From JBMYYE01 sp049609065 (GTDB lineage Bacteria; Pseudomonadota; Alphaproteobacteria; Rhodobacterales; Rhodobacteraceae), in the NCBI GenBank assembly GCA_049609065.1, contig JBMYYE010000039.1, positions 1 to 20,107 of the forward strand: a stretch of 20,107 bases of DNA, in the 5' to 3' direction. A program made the translations under genes and the position numbers. Position 1 is the first letter of the stretch. The number at the start of each line of letters is the position of its first letter. Below are positions 14,073-20,107 of this stretch, in pieces. Below the pieces are notes generated by a model. The model made no database searches and was not told the origin of the DNA. It was given only the letters and a program-made list of their open reading frames with translations.

Positions 14073-15509
14073 TTAGGCTGGATTAACGTCTTTTTCAGGG
14101 TCCCGTGCATAGATATCCTCATATCGCACGATGTCATCTTCCCCTAAGTAGCCACCTGTTTGAACCTCAATAAGGTGCAAATCAACTTTTCCCGTGTTTT
14201 CTAATCTGTGTTTTGCCCCCAATGGGATATAGACAGATTGATTCTCTGGTATCAGCTGCTTTCGATCGTCAATTGTCACCGTTGCCGTTCCTGCGACAAC
14301 CACCCAATGCTCTGCTCGATGAACATGGCTTTGTAAGGAGAGGGCACCATTTGGATACACCACAATCCGTTTCACCTGAAAACGGTCGCCTTCAGACAGT
14401 GTTTCGAACCACCCCCAAGGCCGGTGATCGCGTTTTGAATGTGTGGCTTGTAAAATACCTCGGTCCTTGAGGTCCGCAAGAACAGGCTTCATTTCGTTTA
14501 GCTTGTCACGATGCGCCACCATAACGGCATCTTTGGTCGCCACGGCCACCACATCCGCAAGACCAATACCAACGAGATGCATATCTGGATCCTCAGATCT
14601 AAATATACTGTCGCGGCACTCATAGGTGCTTACCCCTGCGGTTGTTGCAACGCCCTTTTCGTCACAATCGCTTTCGGCGCGTATCGCTTCCCAGCCACCC
14701 AAATCCGACCAATGCCCTTCAAAAGGGATCACCACGGTATTGGTCGCCTTTTCCATAATCGCAAAATCAATGGAGTTGGCGACAATCGGATCCCACGCCT
14801 CCACGGAAAGTCGTAAGAAACCCAAATCATGATGAGCATGCGCCAGAGCCATGCGCACTGATGCAAGTGTTACAGGGTCATGTGTGGAAAACGCCGCGAC
14901 AATCGTTGCCGCTGTTGCCATGAAAAGCCCCGAATTCCAAAGGTAACCCCCTTTTGCGATCATCTCTTTTGCGCGCTCTTGGTCGGGTTTTTCACAAAAT
15001 GCCTTGACCTTAAAAGCAGGCGAAAGGGCGGCATCCCCCAACTCAAGATATCCGTAACCCGTTTCAGGCGCGGTCGGCACAATGCCAAATGTCACAATGG
15101 ATCCCGCTTTCGCTAAGGCTTCACCTTGTTGAACCGTTTTTTGAAACGCGCCGCCATCTGGAATGAAATGATCCGTGGGCGTGACAAGCATCACCTGATC
15201 TGGATCTTGTGCTTCTAAATAAAGCGCCGCAGCAAGAATGGCAGGTGCCGTATCACGGATCGCAGGCTCAATTAAAACCGCATTTGGGTCGATACACACT
15301 TCGTTTAACTGCTGTGTTGCGATAAAGCGAAAATCAGAGCCCGTTACAACAATTGGGGCGCCAAACCCATGCCCATGGACGCGCTTTGCGGCGGACTGAA
15401 ATAGGCTTTGTTCTTCAAAAATACGCGAGAATTGCTTTGGGTAGGACGCCCGTGACAACGGCCAAAGCCGCGTCCCTGTTCCCCCACATAATAGAATTGG
15501 CGTTATCAT
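14073..15509 (-). CDS. manC: Mannose-1-phosphate guanylyltransferase / mannose-6-phosphate isomerase
   Basis: 478 residues, the usual size of the bifunctional type II enzyme (AlgA/CpsB/ManC). It makes GDP-mannose for polysaccharides. The N-terminal nucleotidyltransferase has LLCGGTGTRLWPLSR (about 6-20) with YPKQF, then FCEKPD and FEGHWSDLGGWEA. The C-terminal cupin isomerase domain (about 360-470) shows RPWGWFETL, SLQSHVHRAEHWVVVAGTA and IPLGAKHRLENTG, with the metal-binding histidines. ATG 15509 follows AAAGGAG. It is divergent from galE across 197 bp, and both feed sugar-nucleotide pools. Confidence 0.95.
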   Translation of the reverse strand: MITPILLCGGTGTRLWPLSRASYPKQFSRIFEEQSLFQSAAKRVHGHGFGAPIVVTGSDFRFIATQQLNEVCIDPNAVLIEPAIRDTAPAILAAALYLEAQDPDQVMLVTPTDHFIPDGGAFQKTVQQGEALAKAGSIVTFGIVPTAPETGYGYLELGDAALSPAFKVKAFCEKPDQERAKEMIAKGGYLWNSGLFMATAATIVAAFSTHDPVTLASVRMALAHAHHDLGFLRLSVEAWDPIVANSIDFAIMEKATNTVVIPFEGHWSDLGGWEAIRAESDCDEKGVATTAGVSTYECRDSIFRSEDPDMHLVGIGLADVVAVATKDAVMVAHRDKLNEMKPVLADLKDRGILQATHSKRDHRPWGWFETLSEGDRFQVKRIVVYPNGALSLQSHVHRAEHWVVVAGTATVTIDDRKQLIPENQSVYIPLGAKHRLENTGKVDLHLIEVQTGGYLGEDDIVRYEDIYARDPEKDVNPA

Positions 15510-15706
15510 TTGGGCTCCTTTCTTGGCCGAATGGCCTCAATCATCGCCTACCTTCAAGCGCAAAATTTGAGGACAGGTTGTTGCCTGCGTGCGACGCCTT
15601 TTCTGCATGGTGGTCTTTTTTACTTAATGATCTATTAATTTCAATCTCTACCATGTTTTTTTAGGTATTCCTATGTTAAGCCAGCGCACAAAGGATTAAG
15701 ATCAAA

Positions 15707-16705
15707 ATGACACGAAAAATACTCTTAACTGGTGGTGCGGGATATATCGGATCACACACATATGTAGCCCTTGTTGAGGCGGGTTATCATGTTGTTGTTA
15801 TTGATGATTTTTCAAACTCAAAACGAAGCGTAATCCAGCGTCTTGAGACAATATCAGGCACCAATGTCACCCTATACGAAGGAAGCGTTCTTGATCGCGA
15901 TCTCCTCAACACGATCTTCACACAAGAGAAAATCGATGCCGTCATCCACTTTGCCGCACGAAAAGCTGTAGGTGAAAGCACTGAGATCCCGCTCGACTAT
16001 TTCACAACGAATATCGGCGGGTTGCTCACCGTTCTTAATGTAATGCGCGATCATGATGTACACCGCTTGGTGTTTTCCTCATCTGCCACGGTTTACGGTG
16101 AGCCAGACATCGCCCCAACCCCCGAAGAGGCCGAACGCCGGTTTGAAAACCCCTACGGATATACCAAAGTATCAGGCGAGCATATTTTAGAACAGCTGAC
16201 CGCCGCCGATGCCTGCTGGAAATTTGGCATTTTACGCTATTTCAACCCCGCAGGCGCACATCCATCGAGCCTCATCGGCGAGGATCCAGAAGGCATTCCC
16301 GACAACCTCATGCCGTATATCGCTAAAGTCGCGACGGGTGAGTTGGACCGTTTGGGTGTTTTTGGCGACGATTATGATACGCCTGATGGCACTGGTGTCC
16401 GCGATTACATCCACGTTTGTGATTTGGCCAATGCACATGTGCTATCGCTGAATGCGCTGTTTCAAAATGAAACGGGGCACCTTGCCAATATCGGGACGGG
16501 GCGTGGATACTCTGTCTTGGAACTTCTCGCCGCCTATAGTGCGGCTGTTGGCCGTGATTTGCCTTATGATATTTTGCCGCGCCGTTCAGGCGACGTGCCT
16601 ATTTATTTGGCAAAAGCAGATCATGCAAAATCCCTATTGGGGTTTGAGGCGCAGTATTCACTCAACGATATGTGTCAGACCAGCTGGAATTGGATCAAAA
16701 AGTAA
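15707..16705 (+). CDS. galE: UDP-glucose 4-epimerase
   Basis: 332 residues, an extended short-chain dehydrogenase. It interconverts UDP-glucose and UDP-galactose in the cytoplasm. Seen: NAD-binding TGGAGYIGSH (8-17), HFAARKAVGES, the catalytic Ser region FSSSATVYGEP, the YxxxK pair in YGYTKVSGE, and RYFNPAGAHPSSLIGEDPEG with GTGVRDYIHVCDLA, all typical of GalE rather than other UDP-sugar epimerases. ATG 15707 follows AAAGGA. Complete; no terminator hairpin is evident after its stop. Confidence 0.94.
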   Translation: MTRKILLTGGAGYIGSHTYVALVEAGYHVVVIDDFSNSKRSVIQRLETISGTNVTLYEGSVLDRDLLNTIFTQEKIDAVIHFAARKAVGESTEIPLDYFTTNIGGLLTVLNVMRDHDVHRLVFSSSATVYGEPDIAPTPEEAERRFENPYGYTKVSGEHILEQLTAADACWKFGILRYFNPAGAHPSSLIGEDPEGIPDNLMPYIAKVATGELDRLGVFGDDYDTPDGTGVRDYIHVCDLANAHVLSLNALFQNETGHLANIGTGRGYSVLELLAAYSAAVGRDLPYDILPRRSGDVPIYLAKADHAKSLLGFEAQYSLNDMCQTSWNWIKK

Positions 16706-16925
16706 CTCAAATCCGCTTATTTGTGACTTTATCCCCACGCCTTTGCGACTTGCTGCCAATTTTTGAAAAAGCCCATGCTCCCTATAAAAAAATCTGCTAT
16801 ATTGGGCTTAGCTGCAAATTAGTGTGGCCAATGAAGGCATGAGCATCATAACGTAAGACTATAGGTTGTCGAACCGGACATAAATGTCCAAAGATACGGT
16901 ATGAAACGATGCCTGTGGAGGGAAA
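16706..16925 (+). promoter_or_regulatory. Intergenic region before the Hint-domain gene
   Basis: 220 bp without a gene. It holds an AT-rich promoter-like patch (TTGAAA at about 16761, TATAAA and TATATT further on), a GGACAT-AA-ATGTCC dyad at 16876-16889, and GGAGGG immediately before the ATG at 16926. Box spacing is not ideal, so the promoter is tentative. Confidence 0.3.
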
Positions 16926-17891
16926 ATGCCCACGTATAGTGTAACGGCATATCAATGGGCTGGATTTACGACCTATAATAGCCCATTCTCGGCCGTTATC
17001 TTTGATGACGACGCCGAATTAGATTGGTTTGGCGGCGATCCAGGTCTCGACGAAACCATGACCTTTGGTGGAACCACATATACAGTCAGTGGCGGCGGGA
17101 CGCTTGGCGTAAATTTTCTTGATAATGATGGTGGTGGTGGGACCGTTACAGCGGATTTCACCTTCGTAAGCTTAGTAGGCTATGGTTGGGTATTCTTTCC
17201 GCCACCAGGCGTACCTTTCACCCCAGGCGACACCATTACAGGCTGGAGCACAGGGAGTTGGAGCCAAACAGGGAATGTCCCGTGGACGACAATCACCTGT
17301 TTTACGGCAGGATCGCGCATTCGCACAAAAACAGGCACACGGCCCATTGAAACGGTATGTGTCGGTGATCTTATCCACACCCATGACCACGGGTTACAGT
17401 CCGTCCGCTGGATTGGGCGGCGGGATTTATCGCCACAGGACCTACTACTCAACCCTAAGTTTCGACCAATCTGTTTTCCCAAAGGCTGTATAAGGCCAAA
17501 CACACCCAACCGGGATACATTGGTTTCGCCACAACATCGGGTTTTATTCAGTGACTGGCGCGCCGAACTTTTCTTTGGCGAAGACGCAATCCTCGCGCCC
17601 GCTCATGCCTTAGCACAAGTTGGCATCGCACAGGTGGTGACCGATGATGCCCCTGTGTCCTACATCCACATACTCTTTAATTCACACGAAATTGTAACCG
17701 TAGACGGTATGGAAAGCGAAAGCTTCCACCCAGGTCCCATGGCCATAGATGCCCTGGATGAAGCCTGTCGGAATGAATTATTTGCACTGTTTCCTGAGCT
17801 GGAAACCGATACTGCACTCTATGGACCAAGCGCCAAACCGTCGCTTAAAGCTTATGAAACCTCCGTCTTTAGCGAATTCCCCTTTGCATAG
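16926..17891 (+). CDS. Hint-domain (Hint_2 type) protein with unknown N-terminal domain
   Basis: 321 residues. From Cys125 onward it carries a Hedgehog/intein-type fold of the Hint_2 kind abundant in Rhodobacterales: CFTAGSRIRTKTGTRPIETV, VGDLIHTHDHGLQSVRWIGR, then VSPQHRVLF (200-208) and YIHILFNSHEIVTVDGMESE (246-265). Cys125 is the expected catalytic residue. Such domains can cleave the peptide bond before that Cys; the C-terminal His-Asn of inteins is not seen, so splicing is not expected. Residues 1-124 are Gly-, aromatic- and Asp-rich, beta-like, with no signal peptide; many relatives carry RTX-type repeats for type I export, absent here. GGAGGG precedes ATG 16926. It ends nine bp before zapE. 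Biological role is unknown. Confidence 0.85.
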   Translation: MPTYSVTAYQWAGFTTYNSPFSAVIFDDDAELDWFGGDPGLDETMTFGGTTYTVSGGGTLGVNFLDNDGGGGTVTADFTFVSLVGYGWVFFPPPGVPFTPGDTITGWSTGSWSQTGNVPWTTITCFTAGSRIRTKTGTRPIETVCVGDLIHTHDHGLQSVRWIGRRDLSPQDLLLNPKFRPICFPKGCIRPNTPNRDTLVSPQHRVLFSDWRAELFFGEDAILAPAHALAQVGIAQVVTDDAPVSYIHILFNSHEIVTVDGMESESFHPGPMAIDALDEACRNELFALFPELETDTALYGPSAKPSLKAYETSVFSEFPFA

Positions 17892-17900
17892 AAAATAGCG

Positions 17901-19001
17901 GTGGGCTATGCCAACGCCATGACATTGCTTGAGATATACACCGCCAAAGTGGCCCGTGGCGAAATCCACTCTGATCCCGCCCAAGAAATGGTGCTGCCGT
18001 TTCTCGAAGACATCCGCGTTCACCTTGAAACGACCCGCGCCAAGAAACGCGGCATTTTAGGGAGCCTTTTTCACAAACCCGAAGAAGCGCCAATGGGGCT
18101 TTACCTCTGGGGTGGGGTGGGGCGTGGAAAATCCATGCTGATGGATTTTTTCGTAGAAAACCTCAATATCACAGAAAAACGCCGCGTTCATTTTCATGCG
18201 TTTATGCAAGATGTGCACACCGCCATGCATGAGGTCCGAAAGACAGGTGTTGATGACGCGATTACACCTGTGGCCAATGACATCGCCGCCAGTGTGCGGC
18301 TGTTGGCGTTTGACGAAATGCAAATCACAGACATCACCGACGCGATGATTGTTGGTCGCCTGTTTGAGAAACTTTTTGAAGCGGGCGTTGTCATCGTAAC
18401 AACATCAAATCGTGATCCATCGGACCTTTATAAAAATGGGCTCAACCGCCAATTGTTCACACCGTTCATCGCGTTGATTAAAAAAGAACTCGCCGTGCAT
18501 GAACTGATTTCGCCCACGGATTACCGTCAAAACCGACTGGCTGGAAACCCTGTTTATTTCACACCCATCAGTTCAGAAACGCGCGCGCAGATGGATCAGG
18601 TCTGGCGTGATTTTACAGGCGGCGGTGAAACGCCCCCTCTACACCTCACCGTAAAATCACGCGAGGTAACGCTGCCTGCTTTTCGAAATGGGATCGCGCG
18701 TGCGGGATTTTTCGATCTCTGCAGCAAAGCTTTGGGCCCTGCGGATTACCTTGCCATTGCCCAAACAGTGCGCGTGCTTTTCCTAAGCGATATTCCACGT
18801 CTTGGGCGCAACAATTTCAATGAAGCAAAACGGTTCGTAACCTTGGTTGACGCGCTTTATGAAAACAAAGTGCGCCTCATTGCATCCGCCGCCGCAGAGC
18901 CAGAAATGCTCTATGTCGAAGGGGACGGCGTGTTTGAATTTGAGCGCACAGCATCACGGCTTCGAGAAATGCAAAGCGTGGATTGGGCTGAGGATACTTA
19001 A
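17901..19001 (+). CDS. zapE: ZapE/AFG1-like cell-division ATPase
   Basis: 366 residues from GTG 17901, or 360 from ATG 17919 (MTLLEIYTAKVARGEI); neither has a strong ribosome-binding site. ZapE is an AAA-type ATPase tied to FtsZ ring dynamics; the mitochondrial relative AFG1 acts in protein quality control. Seen: Walker A LWGGVGRGKS (about 69-78), HFHAFMQDVH, Walker B LLAFDEMQITDITDAMI, sensor-like VVTTSNRDPSDLYKNGLNRQ, and the family's C-terminal FLSDIPRLG and RFVTLVDALYENKV. Complete. It may be cotranscribed with the Hint gene. Its stop codon overlaps the stop of the convergent gene. Confidence 0.92.
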   Translation: MGYANAMTLLEIYTAKVARGEIHSDPAQEMVLPFLEDIRVHLETTRAKKRGILGSLFHKPEEAPMGLYLWGGVGRGKSMLMDFFVENLNITEKRRVHFHAFMQDVHTAMHEVRKTGVDDAITPVANDIAASVRLLAFDEMQITDITDAMIVGRLFEKLFEAGVVIVTTSNRDPSDLYKNGLNRQLFTPFIALIKKELAVHELISPTDYRQNRLAGNPVYFTPISSETRAQMDQVWRDFTGGGETPPLHLTVKSREVTLPAFRNGIARAGFFDLCSKALGPADYLAIAQTVRVLFLSDIPRLGRNNFNEAKRFVTLVDALYENKVRLIASAAAEPEMLYVEGDGVFEFERTASRLREMQSVDWAEDT

Positions 19002-19378
19002 TCCATCGACGCCAGTGCATGACGGCGAAACGCCTTTTTCAACATATCAAGTTCTTCGCGCAAAAGCTGCACTTCGGCGCGGATGTCTTCCTCGAGAGGT
19101 TTACCCGCAAGGATCGTAAACGTTTCAACGACGGTATCCATATCATTCACATAGACACGAAACACCTGAACGCCGTCGGAGATAGCTTCGACAGGGATGC
19201 CCGCAGACACCCGCCACGCGTTTTTTTCTAAACTGTGGTTTTCAACGGTGATATCTTCGAGCGGCTGTTCTAAATGTGTAACCAATAAATCAGGCGTCTC
19301 AACAGGGGCGGACGCATGCATAACGGCCCGCCACCGGCCAGATGTGATTTGAACGTCTGTAAAGAAATATTGAGCCAT
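18998..19378 (-). CDS. Conserved hypothetical protein with C-terminal coiled coil
   Basis: 126 residues starting MAQYFFTDVQITSGRWRAVM, with a beta-rich middle (ITVENHSLEKNAWRVSAGIP, VQVFRVYVNDMDTVVETFTI) and a charged helical end (EEDIRAEVQLLREELDML) that looks like a short coiled coil. No signal peptide, TM or catalytic motif. The downstream position after a DUF6478-like gene, nine bp away, suggests an operon and a shared role. ATG 19378 is preceded by AAGGAAACCCT. I do not recognise a characterised homologue. Confidence 0.75.
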   Translation of the reverse strand: MAQYFFTDVQITSGRWRAVMHASAPVETPDLLVTHLEQPLEDITVENHSLEKNAWRVSAGIPVEAISDGVQVFRVYVNDMDTVVETFTILAGKPLEEDIRAEVQLLREELDMLKKAFRRHALASMD

Positions 19379-19387
19379 AGGGTTTCC

Positions 19388-20107
19388 TTAAAACGCCGCG
19401 CGCGGGCGGCGTACAAAATAAAGATCGTGTATCATCACTTGATTCATATCTGGCGCATCAAAGATCAAATCCAACCACATACCTTCGAGCCGCTTATCGT
19501 TGATTTTGGTATATGAAAGATCAAATTCAACATATGTCTCACCGTCTTCAACCGAAAACTCACGCACGACCTGTTCAACATTGGGGCCATGTTTGATGTT
19601 GAGCCGCGCACAAATATCAAGCGGCCTTTCATAATCGTAATTAAGGTTAACGCCGATAATATTGTCTTTAGAAAGACCCGTCACCGCCTCTTGTGGCAGG
19701 TCAATGGCAACGGACAAAAAGCTCCCGTCAAACTTGAAAACCTCAACCTTAAGTCCATAAGGCGCGAGGTCCTCTTCACGGGCATTGCGCATTTGGCGAT
19801 ATGTAATTTCGCTCACATCGCAATCGTGAAAAAGCGTTGCGTTCTCTGTGATGATCGCCTGTTTTGGGGCCGATGAACGCCCCACAGGTGTCACAGCCTG
19901 TCGCCAGAGTGCAGGCCGGTGCGCCCAATCACATTGCGGCGGACGTGGGATGGCATTTGATCCCTCAAGCGGTAGCGCCAAACGGTTATCCGCGACGCCA
20001 ATGAAATGCGTAACTTGGCGTTCCAACAATTTTGCAAAAGTACGGATCTGGCGCAAACTCTGCAACGGCATCGACGTGGCGCGCTGCGCGTAGCGCTGCC
20101 ACCGTTG
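19388..20107 (-). CDS. DUF6478-like conserved hypothetical protein, 5' end outside window
   Basis: At least 239 residues; the frame is open to the right edge. An ATG at 20071 (MPLQSLRQIRTFAKLLERQV) is possible, but the upstream codons (WQRYAQRATS) continue the same basic helical character and fit the family N-terminus, so I treat it as cut. It has a basic helical start, then RLALPLEGSNAIPRPPQCDWAHRP, a beta-rich body (DCDVSEITYRQMR, FDGSFLSVAIDLPQEAV, ICARLNIKHGPN, YVEFDLSYTKINDKRLEGMW) and a final MIHDLYFVRRPRAAF. I believe it belongs to DUF6478 of Rhodobacterales; that name is from memory. The beta-sandwich look suggests carbohydrate or protein binding, which is inference. Confidence 0.7.
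   Translation of the reverse strand, partial: QRWQRYAQRATSMPLQSLRQIRTFAKLLERQVTHFIGVADNRLALPLEGSNAIPRPPQCDWAHRPALWRQAVTPVGRSSAPKQAIITENATLFHDCDVSEITYRQMRNAREEDLAPYGLKVEVFKFDGSFLSVAIDLPQEAVTGLSKDNIIGVNLNYDYERPLDICARLNIKHGPNVEQVVREFSVEDGETYVEFDLSYTKINDKRLEGMWLDLIFDAPDMNQVMIHDLYFVRRPRAAF

Overview
The window looks like chromosome of an alphaproteobacterium of the Rhodobacterales (Roseobacter-like) with moderate GC. This rests on family knowledge applied to the translated sequence: secA divergent from a ppiC-argJ-mutT cluster, a cysG-DUF2849-cysI-cysH/DUF934 sulfate-assimilation operon, a Hint_2-type protein, and a zapE gene next to a DUF6478-like gene. No phage, insertion sequence, CRISPR array, rRNA or tRNA was recognised.

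Layout. The left end (1-1560, all minus) is accessory in character. It holds a Sel1-repeat protein built from 108-bp tandem units and running off the window, whose signal peptide is out of frame across a homopolymer run. Next come a C-terminal scrap of a type I secretion HlyD-type adaptor and a small secreted basic protein with its own terminator. At 1716-2676 (+) a small exported Cys protein overlaps a two-TM protein whose C-terminus resembles an OmpR-type winged helix; radC follows. A minus-strand siroheme/sulfur operon (3504-7691) is cysG (short), DUF2849, cysI and a cysH-DUF934 fusion: siroheme made by CysG is the cofactor of CysI, and CysH feeds sulfite to it.

secA (minus, with a clear terminator) is divergent from a periplasmic parvulin, argJ and mutT (plus). 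The stretch 13380-13920 holds a 41-codon ORF unlikely to be called by standard gene finders, preceded by a long imperfect inverted repeat whose loop could pair with its ribosome-binding site, then a shared bidirectional terminator and a convergent 62-aa exported protein. A divergent pair of sugar-nucleotide genes follows (manC/manA-type minus, galE plus), which fits surface polysaccharide synthesis. The right end has a Hint-domain protein, zapE, and two convergent minus-strand conserved hypothetical genes, the last one cut by the window edge.

Best candidates for something new: the structured leader plus 41-aa ORF at 13428-13630; the overlapping exported-protein / membrane-winged-helix pair at 1716-2676; and the cysH-DUF934 fusion that keeps an internal ribosome-binding site and start. 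All functional statements come from reading motifs by eye; no database search was run.
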